From Roseomonas sp. KE0001 (GTDB lineage: Bacteria > Pseudomonadota > Alphaproteobacteria > Acetobacterales > Acetobacteraceae), in the NCBI RefSeq assembly GCF_016107285.1, contig NZ_RCVQ01000008.1:1-64000 (forward strand): 64,000 nucleotides of DNA, given 5' to 3'. The notes below the pieces were generated by a model. It was given only the letters and a program-made list of their open reading frames with translations. It did no database searches and had not been told where the DNA came from. Each line of letters opens with the position of its first letter. Position 1 is the stretch's first letter. Shown piece after piece: positions 53,033 to 61,185 of the stretch. The translations under genes were made by a program, and so were the position numbers.

Positions 53033-54106
53033 TCACCCGGCCTCGGCCAGCAACCGCCCGTCCCGCCCGAAGAGCGCGACATCGACCCGCACCGGCGCGC
53101 CCTCGACCACCGCCTGCGCCACGGCGCGGGCGCGCCCGGCCACCGCCGCCGGGAGGGCGAGGCCGGCCGCCCCGGCCAGGGTGAAGGCCTCCAGCGCGGT
53201 GTTCGCGCCTTCGATGCGGGCGGCCAGGGCGGCATCGGCGCCCGCCGCGCGGGCCAGCCCGGCCAAGGCCTCCAGATCCACCGCGCCGCGCCGCGAATGC
53301 AGGTCGAGCCGGCCCTGGGCCAGCTTGGTCAGCTTGGCGGGGCCGCCGGCGATGGTGACGCGCGGCACCGGATGGGCGCGCAGGTACTTCAGCATGCCGC
53401 CGACGAAATCGCCCATGTCGATCAGCGCCTGCTCCGGCAGGCGGTGCAGGGCGCGCACCGCCGCCTCGCTGGTGCTGCCGGTGGCGCCGGCGACATGCGT
53501 CAGGCCGGCGGCGCGGGCGACGTCGATGCCGCGATGGATGGAGTGGATCCAGGCCGAGCAGGAATAGGGCACCACCACCCCGGTCGTGCCCAGCACGGAG
53601 AGGCCGCCCAGGATGCCGAGGCGCGGGTTCATGGTGCGCCGCGCCAGCGCCTCGCCGCCGGGGATGGCGATCTCGACGCGCGCATCGACCGCACCGCCCG
53701 CCACCGCCTCCAGCGCGGCGCGGATCATCTGGCGCGGCACCGGGTTGATGGCCGGCTCGCCCGGCGGCAGCGGCAGGCCCGGCAGGGTGACGGTGCCGAC
53801 CCCCTCGCCGGCGACGAAGACCAGGCCGCCGCCGGGCGGCAGGGGATGCACGGTGGCGCGGATCAGTGCGCCATGCGTCACGTCCGGATCGTCCCCCGCA
53901 TCCTTGACCACCGCCGCCCAGGCGCCGCCATCCCCGGTGAAGCCATGCCCGGCCAGGGCGAAGGCGGGCGCCTCGCCCCGCGGCAGCCGGATGGTCACGG
54001 GATCGGGGAAGGCGCCGTGGCGCAGCGCGGCGAAGGCCGCCCCGGCCGCCGCCGTGGCACAGGCGCCGGTGGTCCAGCCCCGGCGGAGAGACGCGTCCTG
54101 CTGCAC
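53033..54106 (-). CDS. cbiD: Cobalt-precorrin-5B C1-methyltransferase CbiD
   Basis: A 357-residue CbiD. It has LRRGWTTGACATAAAGAAF, then VVKDAGDDPDVTHGALIRA and EPAINPVPRQMIRAALEAVA, and a late VPYSCSAWIHSIHRGID. CbiD is the C-1 methyltransferase of the anaerobic route, and aerobic genomes commonly have CobF instead. No CobF is in the window, so CbiD probably takes its place in an otherwise aerobic set. The start is GTG at 54106, without a good ribosome site. It is on the opposite strand to cobM and cobA. Confidence 0.93.
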   Translation of the reverse strand: MQQDASLRRGWTTGACATAAAGAAFAALRHGAFPDPVTIRLPRGEAPAFALAGHGFTGDGGAWAAVVKDAGDDPDVTHGALIRATVHPLPPGGGLVFVAGEGVGTVTLPGLPLPPGEPAINPVPRQMIRAALEAVAGGAVDARVEIAIPGGEALARRTMNPRLGILGGLSVLGTTGVVVPYSCSAWIHSIHRGIDVARAAGLTHVAGATGSTSEAAVRALHRLPEQALIDMGDFVGGMLKYLRAHPVPRVTIAGGPAKLTKLAQGRLDLHSRRGAVDLEALAGLARAAGADAALAARIEGANTALEAFTLAGAAGLALPAAVAGRARAVAQAVVEGAPVRVDVALFGRDGRLLAEAG

Positions 54107-54147
54107 GCCGGGAGGTTTAGCGCCCGCCGGGGCCCGGGGCGAGCGGC

Positions 54148-54936
54148 ATGAACCGCCTCGCCGCGCTGGAGGCCGCCATGGGCCGCGCCGCCCCGGTGCT
54201 GGAGCCCGGCCATGTCTGGCTCGCCGGGGCCGGGCCGGGCGATCCCGGCATGCTGACGCTCGACGTGCTGGCCGGCCTCGCCCAGGCCGAGGTGGTGGTG
54301 CATGACGATCTGGTCGATCCGCGCATCCTGGCCATGGCCCCCGCAACGGCCGAGCTGCGCTTCGTCGGCAAGCGCGGCGGGCGGCCCTCGACGCCGCAGG
54401 CCGCCATTCTCGGCCTGCTGGCCGAGCTGGCGCTGGCCGGGCGGCGCGTCCTGCGGCTCAAGGGTGGCGATCCCTTCGTCTTCGGGCGCGGCGGGGAGGA
54501 GGCGCTGGCGCTGGCCGCCGCCGGCATCCCGCACCGCATCCTGCCCGGACTGACGGCGGGGCTGGCCGGATTGGCGGCGGCCGGCATCCCGGCGACGCAT
54601 CGCGGCGTCAACCAGGCGGTGGTGCTGGCCACCGGACATGCGGCCGAGGGCGCCGAGGACGCGCTGGACTGGACGGCGCTGGCCCGGCTCGGCCAGCCGC
54701 TGCTGCTCTACATGGCGATGCGGCGGCTGGAGGCGGTGACGGCGGCGCTGCTGCGCGGCGGCCTGCCGCCCGGAACGCCGGTCGCGGTGGTGACGGAGGC
54801 GACCCGGCCCGGCCAGCGCAAGCTGGTCTCGACCCTGGCGGAGGTGGCGGAGGCGGTGCGCGGGGCCGGGCTGGACGCGCCGGCGATCATCGCCATCGGC
54901 GGCATCGTCGGCGTGCTGGGCGGGAGCGGGCGCTGA
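54148..54936 (+). CDS. cobA: Uroporphyrinogen-III C-methyltransferase
   Basis: A 262-residue SUMT. It has VWLAGAGPGDPGMLTLDVLA, then LRLKGGDPFVFGRGGEEALA and ATHRGVNQAVVLATGHAAEG. It adds two methyl groups to uroporphyrinogen III, giving precorrin-2, the entry step for cobalamin and siroheme. It is divergent from cbiD and convergent with two unknown secreted-protein genes. It has no CysG-type oxidase/chelatase domains. Confidence 0.95.
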   Translation: MNRLAALEAAMGRAAPVLEPGHVWLAGAGPGDPGMLTLDVLAGLAQAEVVVHDDLVDPRILAMAPATAELRFVGKRGGRPSTPQAAILGLLAELALAGRRVLRLKGGDPFVFGRGGEEALALAAAGIPHRILPGLTAGLAGLAAAGIPATHRGVNQAVVLATGHAAEGAEDALDWTALARLGQPLLLYMAMRRLEAVTAALLRGGLPPGTPVAVVTEATRPGQRKLVSTLAEVAEAVRGAGLDAPAIIAIGGIVGVLGGSGR

Positions 54937-54943
54937 ACGAAAT

Positions 54944-54971
54944 TCCCCCGGGAAGCGGACTTCCCGGGGGA
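54944..54971 (-). terminator. Strong intrinsic terminator-like hairpin
   Basis: TCCCCCGGGAAG (54944-54955) and CTTCCCGGGGGA (54960-54971) form a perfect 12-bp stem with a four-base CGGA loop. On the minus strand an ATTTCGTT stretch follows, so it best serves the unknown secreted-protein genes at 54982-56138. It may also stop readthrough from cobA on the plus strand. Confidence 0.7.
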
Positions 54972-54981
54972 GGAGGGCGAC

Positions 54982-55524
54982 TCAGCGCGCGCGGCGCGTC
55001 GTGCCGCCGCGCTGCGGGGTGGCGGCCTTCGTGTCCGGCGGCGGCGGCGCGACGCGGGGCGCGACCGGCGCGGCGGCCGGCGTCACCGCCGCGGCGCCGG
55101 GCTGCACCGTCACATTGACCTTCACCGTGGTGGAACCCGGCAGCAGGCGCACCGTGAAGCTGTCGGTGCCGCTGAAGCCGGGCAGCGGCGTGTAGTCGAT
55201 GCGGGTGTAGTCCCCGACGCTGTGCACATACACCCGGCCGTTCTCGGCGCGGGCGCTCAGCAGGCCGGCGTCGAAGGGCTCCGGGCCGGGGCGGGCGACG
55301 CGCAGAGCGCACCAGCCGCCGTCATTCACCACGGTCATCGGCGCCACGGTCTCGCGGCCGTCGATCAGCCGGGGGTTGTCATCCACCGTGCAGGACTTGG
55401 CCGCGCCGATCATGTCGATGGCATAGACCGGGCGACGGGAGGTCTCGACGGCGCGCTGCGGCTGGGCACAGGCGGCGAGCAGCGCGGGCAGGGCCAGCGC
55501 CACCCAGGCGGAACGGAGATGCAT
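54982..55524 (-). CDS. Predicted lipoprotein of unknown function
   Basis: A 180-residue protein with a lipoprotein signal: LALPALLAACAQPQRAVETS, with lipobox LAAC. The mature core has CTVDDNPRLIDGRETVAPM and VHSVGDYTRIDYTPLPGFSG, ending in a Pro/Ala-rich tail. The TDSFTVRLLPGSTTVKVNV segment resembles a bacterial Ig-like strand pattern. It starts at the ATG inside the TGATG junction with the preceding gene and is probably coexpressed with it. No function is recognised. Confidence 0.7.
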   Translation of the reverse strand: MHLRSAWVALALPALLAACAQPQRAVETSRRPVYAIDMIGAAKSCTVDDNPRLIDGRETVAPMTVVNDGGWCALRVARPGPEPFDAGLLSARAENGRVYVHSVGDYTRIDYTPLPGFSGTDSFTVRLLPGSTTVKVNVTVQPGAAAVTPAAAPVAPRVAPPPPDTKAATPQRGGTTRRAR

Positions 55525-56138
55525 CAACGCGAGGCCCGGCGGCTGGACGTGGCGCTCCGCGCGGGGGCGGGGCTGGAGGCGCTGGGAACGCAGCTGCCGA
55601 GCGAGGCCGGCAGCAGGTCCTTGGAGGCGGCGTAGGGGCCGAGCTCGGCGGCGCCGGGCAGGCTCATCACCTCCTCGAAGAGGCGCGCGTTGCGGCTGCA
55701 GAAGTCGGCGCCGACACGATTGGCCTCCTGCGCCCGGGCATTGGCGAGGTTGGTGATGAAGACGTCGTTCTCACGCTGGCCGGCGCGGCGGTCGCGCGCG
55801 GTGAAATGGCCGATCACCGCCATGTCGTTGCTGCTCAGCACCGGCTTGTAGCGGGTGATGAAGGCGTTGTAGGGCGCCTCGGTGTTGCAGGTCGTGGCGA
55901 TGACCATCAGCTCGGTCTTCAGCGCGGCGATCTCGAACATCGCCTGCTGCTCCGGCGTGGCGCAGCGGAAGCTGGTCGCCATGGCGCCGGTGCCGGCCAG
56001 CAGCGTGGCGGCCGTCAGGAGACCCGTCAGGCCATGGAGGGCCAGGCGCCGGAACGGGCCGCGGGCGTCGCGTCTCCGCCCGGAGGCCGCCAGGCCGGTG
56101 TCTGGGCGCAATTCTGGAAGCGGGCGGCGCTGGTCCAT
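55524..56138 (-). CDS. Secreted or membrane-anchored protein of unknown function
   Basis: A protein of about 204 residues. Residues 35-58 are hydrophobic (LHGLTGLLTAATLLAGTGAM) and end before SFRCATPEQQAMFEIAAL, so this is a signal or anchor after a basic N-terminus. The mature part has four Cys, including TCNTEAPYNAFITRYKPVL and ADFCSRNARLFEE. ATG at 56138 or 56147 are both possible. It overlaps the lipoprotein gene by one base (TGATG). Both interrupt the cob cluster. No family is recognised. Confidence 0.65.
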   Translation of the reverse strand: MDQRRPLPELRPDTGLAASGRRRDARGPFRRLALHGLTGLLTAATLLAGTGAMATSFRCATPEQQAMFEIAALKTELMVIATTCNTEAPYNAFITRYKPVLSSNDMAVIGHFTARDRRAGQRENDVFITNLANARAQEANRVGADFCSRNARLFEEVMSLPGAAELGPYAASKDLLPASLGSCVPSASSPAPARSATSSRRASR

Positions 56139-56600
56139 ACCCCTCATCCTCTCCGTTCTTCGTACTGGCGCGGTGCTGCCGCGGACTGGCTGCGGGAAAT
56201 CCGAGATTCCATCGGGCCCGGCGCCCTTCCCCGTCCCGTCCCGCCCGGCGCCGCGGCAGGGCGGCGGAGCGGATCCATCGGTCCATACGGAAGACAGCGA
56301 ACCCATGGGTGCAATACCGTGCGGCTGGCTTGCCGTGCAAGGCGTCAAAGCACGGAGGCGTGCGATTCGTTCCGCCAGAAATCAAGTTGTTACACAGCAT
56401 TGCTGCACCGCCATCTTCGCTTGTCCCGGGATGCCGGCCAAGCCTCAGCCTGCCCTGGGGCTGGGCCGGCGGCCATTCATCCCCATCTCCTGGCCCATCT
56501 CCTGGCCCATCCCCTGGCCCATCCCCTGGCGGCCACCCCCTGGCCGAAGGGCCCGGCCTGTGATTGACGCTCGCGGCGAGGCAGGGACAGCGGAGGATGC
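56139..56600. other. Intergenic region upstream of cobB
   Basis: This 462-base interval contains the promoter side of the unknown secreted-protein genes and of cobB. It includes a 12-bp tandem repeat (56482-56529) and GC-rich sequence, with no ORF I can support and no cobalamin riboswitch elements. GCGGAGG at about 56590-56596 is the cobB ribosome site. Confidence 0.4.
56482..56529 (+). repeat. 12-bp tandem repeat upstream of cobB
   Basis: Four units of CCCATCTCCTGG (the last two read CCCATCCCCTGG) run head to tail 72 bases before the cobB start. It is intergenic, unlike the two other 12-bp repeats in the cluster. A degenerate fifth unit, CCACCCCCTGG, follows. Confidence 0.9.
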
Positions 56601-57923
56601 ATGGGCGGAGCTCTGGTGATCGGCGCGCCGCGCTCGGGCAGCGGCAAGAGCACGCTGACCCTGGCGCTGCTGGCGGCGTTCCGGCGGCGCGGGCTCGCGG
56701 TCGCGGCCGCCAAGTCCGGCCCGGACTATATCGACCCCGCCTTCCACGCCGCGGCCTGCGGCCATCCGAGCCCCAACCTCGACAGCTGGGCCATGCCCCC
56801 CGCCCTGCTGGACGCCGTGGCGGCGGAGGCGCGGCGCGCCCGGCCCCTGCTGCTGATCGAATCCGCCATGGGGCTGTTCGACGGCGCCGGCCCCGAGCCC
56901 GGGCGCCAGGGCAGCGCCGCCGATCTCGCCGCGCGCTTCGGCCTGCCGGTGCTGCTGCTGCTCGATGTCTCCGGGCAGTCGCAGAGCGCCGCCGCCATCG
57001 CCCGCGGCTTCGCCACGCACCGCGCCGGGGTGCGCGTCGGCGGCGTGGTGCTGAACCGGGTGGCCAGCGAGCGGCACCGCCGGGGCGCGGCGGAGGCCAT
57101 CGCCGAGGCTGGCCTGCCGGTGCTCGGGGCGCTGCCGCGGGAGGCGGCCGTCACCCTGCCCGAGCGGCATCTCGGCCTGGTGCAGGCGCGCGAGCTGGGT
57201 GAGCTTCCGGCGCTGCTGGAGCGGCTGGCCGATCTGGCCGAGGCGCGACTCGACCTCGGCGCCATCCTGGCCCTGGCCGCGACGGCGGCGCCCCCGCCCG
57301 CCTCCGCCGCGCCGCACCCGCCGCTGCCGCCCCCCGGGCAGCGCATCGCCCTGGCCGAGGACGATGCCTTCAGCTTCCTCTATCCGCATGTCCTGGCCGG
57401 CTGGCGGCGGGCAGGGGCGGAGATCGAGTGCTTCTCCCCCCTGGCCGACCAGCCGCCGCCCGAGGCCTGCGACGCCTGCTGGCTGCCCGGCGGCTATCCC
57501 GAACTGCATGCGGGCCGGCTGGCGGCGGCCGGGCGCTTCCTGGAGGGGCTGCGACGCTTCTCCCGGACCCGCCCGGTGCATGGCGAATGCGGCGGCTACA
57601 TGGTGCTCGGGCAGGGGCTGGAGGATGCGGCGGGCCGGCGCCACGCCATGGCCGGGCTGCTCGGCCACGCCACCAGCTTCGCCGCGCGGAGGATGAACCT
57701 CGGCTACCGGGAGGCGCGCCTGCTGGCCGACGGTCCGCTGGGCGCCGCCGGCACCCGCCTGCGCGGCCATGAGTTCCATTACGCCCGGCTGACCGAGCCG
57801 GGCGGGGACGCCCCCCTGGCCGAGCTGGCCGACGCCGCCGGCGCCCCGCTCGGCCATGGCGGCGGGCGGCGCGGCCCGGTCAGTGGCAGCTTCTTCCACG
57901 CCATCGCCACGCAGGAGCCGTGA
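56601..57923 (+). CDS. cobB: Cobyrinate/hydrogenobyrinate a,c-diamide synthase
   Basis: A 440-residue CobB/CbiA. The N-terminal ATPase has VIGAPRSGSGKSTLTLALLA, then KSGPDYIDPAFHAAACG and LLIESAMGLFDGAGPEPG. The C-terminal glutamine amidotransferase domain has the catalytic Cys in VHGECGGYMVLGQGL and the His in LRGHEFHYARLT. It amidates the a and c side chains of hydrogenobyrinate. It shares the TGATG junction with cobT, and the following genes run in coupled order. Confidence 0.95.
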   Translation: MGGALVIGAPRSGSGKSTLTLALLAAFRRRGLAVAAAKSGPDYIDPAFHAAACGHPSPNLDSWAMPPALLDAVAAEARRARPLLLIESAMGLFDGAGPEPGRQGSAADLAARFGLPVLLLLDVSGQSQSAAAIARGFATHRAGVRVGGVVLNRVASERHRRGAAEAIAEAGLPVLGALPREAAVTLPERHLGLVQARELGELPALLERLADLAEARLDLGAILALAATAAPPPASAAPHPPLPPPGQRIALAEDDAFSFLYPHVLAGWRRAGAEIECFSPLADQPPPEACDACWLPGGYPELHAGRLAAAGRFLEGLRRFSRTRPVHGECGGYMVLGQGLEDAAGRRHAMAGLLGHATSFAARRMNLGYREARLLADGPLGAAGTRLRGHEFHYARLTEPGGDAPLAELADAAGAPLGHGGGRRGPVSGSFFHAIATQEP

Positions 57924-58939
57924 TGACCGGAACCGAACGCCTCGCCGCCCTGCGCGCCCGCTGCGCCGCGCCGCCGGCGGGCGACGAGGCCGCCGCCGCC
58001 GCCGTGACCGCCCGCCAGGCGCGGCTGACCAAGCCGCCCGGCAGCCTCGGCCGGCTGGAGGCGCTGGCGGCCTGGATGGCCCGTTGGCAGGGCCGCGCCC
58101 TGCCCCGGCTGGAGCGCGTGCAGGTGCTGGTCTTCGCCGGCAACCACGGCGTGGCGGCGCGCGGCGTCTCGCCCTATCCGGCGGCGGTGACGGCGCAGAT
58201 GGTGGCGAACTTCGCCGCCGGCGGCGCCGCCATCAACCAGCTCGCCGCCTGCGCCGGCGCGCGGCTGCGCGTGGTGCCGCTCGCGCTCGAGACGCCCACC
58301 GCCGACATGACGGAGGCGCCGGCCCTGGCCCCCGAGGAGTTCCTCGACGCGGTGGACAGCGGCGCGGCCGCCATGGATGAGGAGGTGGACCTGCTCTGCC
58401 TGGGCGAGATGGGCATCGGCAACACCACCGCCGGCGCCGCCCTGGCGGCCGCGCTGTTCGGTGGCGGCGGCGACTGGGCCGGGCGCGGCACCGGGCTCGA
58501 CGAGGCCGGCCTGGCCCGCAAGCGCGCCGTGGTCGAGGCCGCCCTGGCCCGCCACCCGGAGGCCCGGACCGATCCGCTGGAGGCGGCGCGCCGCCTGGGC
58601 GGGCGGGAGCTGGCCGCCATCCTGGGCGCCGCGCTGGAGGCGCGCCGGCGCGGTGTCCCGGTGCTGCTGGACGGTTTCGTCTGCACCGCCGCCGCCGCCC
58701 CCCTCGCCCGGCTGGCGCCGGGCGGGCTGGACCACGCCCTGGTGGCGCATTGCTCGGCCGAGGCCGGCCACCGCCGGCTGGTGGAGGCGCTCGGCCAGAG
58801 GCCGCTGCTCGACCTCGGGATGCGGCTGGGTGAGGCCTCCGGCGCGGCGCTCGCCGTGCCGCTGCTGCGCGCCGCCCTGGCCTGCCATGCCGGGATGGCG
58901 ACCTTCGCCGAGGCCGGCGTGGCCGAAGGCGCCCCATGA
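57923..58939 (+). CDS. cobT: Nicotinate-nucleotide--dimethylbenzimidazole phosphoribosyltransferase
   Basis: A 338-residue CobT (CobU in Pseudomonas nomenclature). Motifs are LTKPPGSLGRLEALAAWMAR, VFAGNHGVAARGVSPYPAAV, CLGEMGIGNTTAGAALAAAL and the late ALACHAGMATFAEAGV. It makes alpha-ribazole 5'-phosphate from dimethylbenzimidazole and nicotinate mononucleotide. The ATG at 57923 (AGGAG five bases upstream) overlaps the cobB stop by one base. BluB, the enzyme that makes dimethylbenzimidazole, is not in the window. Confidence 0.95.
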   Translation: MTGTERLAALRARCAAPPAGDEAAAAAVTARQARLTKPPGSLGRLEALAAWMARWQGRALPRLERVQVLVFAGNHGVAARGVSPYPAAVTAQMVANFAAGGAAINQLAACAGARLRVVPLALETPTADMTEAPALAPEEFLDAVDSGAAAMDEEVDLLCLGEMGIGNTTAGAALAAALFGGGGDWAGRGTGLDEAGLARKRAVVEAALARHPEARTDPLEAARRLGGRELAAILGAALEARRRGVPVLLDGFVCTAAAAPLARLAPGGLDHALVAHCSAEAGHRRLVEALGQRPLLDLGMRLGEASGAALAVPLLRAALACHAGMATFAEAGVAEGAP

Positions 58940-59691
58940 GGGGCTGGGCCACCGCCCGCCTGGCCGAGCTGGCTGCGGCGCTGGGGCTGCTGACCCGCCT
59001 GCCGGTGCATCGCTGGCCGATGCCGCCCGATGCCGCCGGCTTCGCCCGCGCCGTCTGGGCCTATCCGCTCGCCGGCGCCGTGGCCGGGGGGCTCGGCGGG
59101 CTGGGCTTCTGGGCCGCCGGCGCCCTCGGCCTGCCGCCGCCGCTCGCCGCCCTCTGGAGCCTCGCGCTGCTGCTGCTGCTGACCGGCGCCTTCCATGAGG
59201 ACGGGCTGGCCGACACCGCCGATGGCTTCGGCGGCGGGCGCGACCGGGCGGCGCGGCTGGCCATCATGCGGGACAGCCGCATCGGCAGCTATGGCGCCGC
59301 CGCGCTGCTGCTCGCCCTCGGCCTGCGCGCCGCCGCCCTGGCGGAGATCGCCGAGCCGGCGCGGGTCCTGGTGGCGATGGCGGCGGCCGGCGCCCTGTCG
59401 CGCGGCGCCCTTCTGCTGCCATTGCGCCTGCTGCCGCCCGCCCGCGCCGATGGCCTCGCCGCCGGGCTGGGCCGGCCCGGCGCCACGCCGCTGCTGGCCG
59501 CGCTCGTCCTGGCGGCGGCGGCGGCGCTGCTCACCCCGGCGCCGGCGGCGGCGGTGCTGGCCGCCGGCCTGGCGGGCCTTGGCATGACGGCGCTGGCGCG
59601 GCGGCAGATCGGCGGCCAGACCGGCGATGTGCTGGGGGCGACGGCGGTGGTCGCGGAATGCGCCGTCCTCTCGGCGCTGGCGGCGGGATGA
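58936..59691 (+). CDS. cobS: Adenosylcobinamide-GDP ribazoletransferase (cobalamin synthase)
   Basis: A 251-residue multi-pass inner-membrane enzyme (CobV in Pseudomonas nomenclature). The conserved HEDGLADTADGFGGGRDR motif lies near residue 94, followed by LAIMRDSRIGSYGAAALLLA and a late RRQIGGQTGDVLGATAVVAE. It joins alpha-ribazole to adenosylcobinamide-GDP to complete cobalamin. The ATGA overlap with cobT implies coupled translation. Confidence 0.94.
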   Translation: MRGWATARLAELAAALGLLTRLPVHRWPMPPDAAGFARAVWAYPLAGAVAGGLGGLGFWAAGALGLPPPLAALWSLALLLLLTGAFHEDGLADTADGFGGGRDRAARLAIMRDSRIGSYGAAALLLALGLRAAALAEIAEPARVLVAMAAAGALSRGALLLPLRLLPPARADGLAAGLGRPGATPLLAALVLAAAAALLTPAPAAAVLAAGLAGLGMTALARRQIGGQTGDVLGATAVVAECAVLSALAAG

Positions 59692-59727
59692 GGGGCGGCG
59701 GCGGCCGGGGGCCTTCCCGCCCCGCGG

Positions 59728-60252
59728 TCAGCCCTGCTCCCGGCCGTCCTCGAACCAGCGCAGGCTGCCCATCGGCTGCGCCGGGGCCAGCAGATCGACC
59801 GGCCGCCCGCGCAGCAGATCGGCCAGCACCTTCAGCGGCCCGCCATGCGCGACAACGAGGCAGGTCCCGGGCCGCTTCCCGCGCAGCTCCGCATGGAAGT
59901 CCGTGACCCGCGCCACCAGCGCCGCGCCGCTTTCGCCGCCGGGCGGGGCGAAGCCCCAGGGGTCGGCGGCCCACCGGTCCAGGGCCGCGCGCGGCACGCC
60001 GTCCCAGGGCCGGCCCTCCCAGGCGCCGAAATCCAGCTCCAGCAGGCGGGCGTCCACCGTGGCGGAGCCGAGGCGCCGCGCCAGCGCCAGGCACCGCCGG
60101 GCCGGGCTGCTGACCAGCACGGCCGGGCGGAACCCGCGCAGCGCCCGCAGCAGCGGCGCCGGATCGGCCGGGCCGGGCGGCACATCGAGCCGGCCGTAGC
60201 AGAGCCCCGCCGGCAGCGCCGTGGGCAGATGGCGGAGCAGTGCCACGCGCAT
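59728..60252 (-). CDS. Alpha-ribazole phosphatase-like histidine phosphatase
   Basis: A 174-residue histidine phosphatase. The first catalytic motif is VALLRHLPTALPAGLCYGRL, a second Arg is in VSSPARRCLALARRL, the acid lies in LELDFGAWEGRPWDGVP, and the second His is in LVVAHGGPLKVL. It sits directly downstream of, and convergent with, the cobB-cobT-cobS set, so the CobC-type role (removing phosphate from alpha-ribazole phosphate) is likely. A generic phosphoglycerate-mutase-family enzyme is the alternative. Confidence 0.85.
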   Translation of the reverse strand: MRVALLRHLPTALPAGLCYGRLDVPPGPADPAPLLRALRGFRPAVLVSSPARRCLALARRLGSATVDARLLELDFGAWEGRPWDGVPRAALDRWAADPWGFAPPGGESGAALVARVTDFHAELRGKRPGTCLVVAHGGPLKVLADLLRGRPVDLLAPAQPMGSLRWFEDGREQG

Positions 60253-60297
60253 GCATGGGCTGTAGCGGAAGCCGCCGGGCCGGGCCAGAATCAGCGC

Positions 60298-61179
60298 ATG
60301 CAGCCTGACACCTCCGCCGACGCCTTCGACCTCGACGCCGCCCGCCTCGCGCTGGAGGAGGCGCTGCGGCCGCTCGCCGCCCGCGCCAGGCGGCACGAGA
60401 CCGCCTGCGGGGCAGGCCGCATGGTGTGGCACGAATGGGGCGCGGGGCCGCCTCTGGTGCTGCTGCATGGCGGCAGCGGCTCGTGGCGGCACTGGGCGCG
60501 CACCATCCCCGCCCTGGCGGAGCGCTGGCGGGTGATCGCTGCCGACCTGCCGGGCCTCGGCGAGTCGGAGGCGCCGCCGCGGCCGGAGGCGCCGGAGGAG
60601 ATCGCCGCCATCCTCTCGGGCGGGCTCGACAGCCTCCTGGGCGGGGCGTGCTACCGGCTGGCCGGCTTCTCCTTCGGCGGGCTGATGGCGGGGCTGCTGG
60701 CGCGGCGGGACGTGGCACGGCTGGACGGGCTGGTGCTGGTGGGCGCCGTCGGGCTCGGGCAGCCCTATGAGCCGCCCGCCCTGCGGGGCGTGCTGGGCCA
60801 GCCGCGCGCGCGGCAGATGGCGATCCACCGCGACAACCTGGCGACGCTGATGATCGCCGATCCGGCCCGCATCGACCCGGCGGCGCTGGCGATGCAGGAC
60901 TGGCACACCTGGCGCACCCGCTTCCGCAGCGGCGCCTTCGCCGGCACCACCCTGCTGCGCGACGCCATCCTGGACCTTCCGGTGCCGCTGGGCGGCATCT
61001 GGGGCGCGCGCGACACCACGGCGAGGCCCGATGTGCCGGCGCGGCTGGCGCAGATCCGCGCCTGGCGTCCGGATGCGCGGCTGCAGACCATTCCAGGGGC
61101 CGGGCACTGGGTGATGTGGGAGGCACCGCAGGCCTTCAACGCCGCTCTGGCCGGCCTGCTGGAGCCGGGTTTCCCGTGA
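60298..61179 (+). CDS. Alpha/beta-fold hydrolase (BchO-like)
   Basis: A 293-residue alpha/beta hydrolase. The oxyanion segment is LVLLHGGSGSWRHWARTIPA, the nucleophile elbow is GFSFGGLMAGL near residue 127, and the catalytic His is in IPGAGHWVMWEAPQAF. The overall pattern resembles BchO-like and hydroxynitrile/2-hydroxymuconate-type hydrolases, but no bacteriochlorophyll genes are nearby. It ends next to the convergent iclR gene. The substrate is unknown; links to the fatty-acid genes that follow are possible. Confidence 0.85.
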   Translation: MQPDTSADAFDLDAARLALEEALRPLAARARRHETACGAGRMVWHEWGAGPPLVLLHGGSGSWRHWARTIPALAERWRVIAADLPGLGESEAPPRPEAPEEIAAILSGGLDSLLGGACYRLAGFSFGGLMAGLLARRDVARLDGLVLVGAVGLGQPYEPPALRGVLGQPRARQMAIHRDNLATLMIADPARIDPAALAMQDWHTWRTRFRSGAFAGTTLLRDAILDLPVPLGGIWGARDTTARPDVPARLAQIRAWRPDARLQTIPGAGHWVMWEAPQAFNAALAGLLEPGFP

Positions 61180-61185
61180 AACGGT

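Noticed and set aside
53033-54106. CobF (precorrin-6A synthase)
   Set aside because: The sequence has CbiD motifs (WTTGACATAA, EPAINPVPRQM) and no CobF-type SAM-methyltransferase opening.
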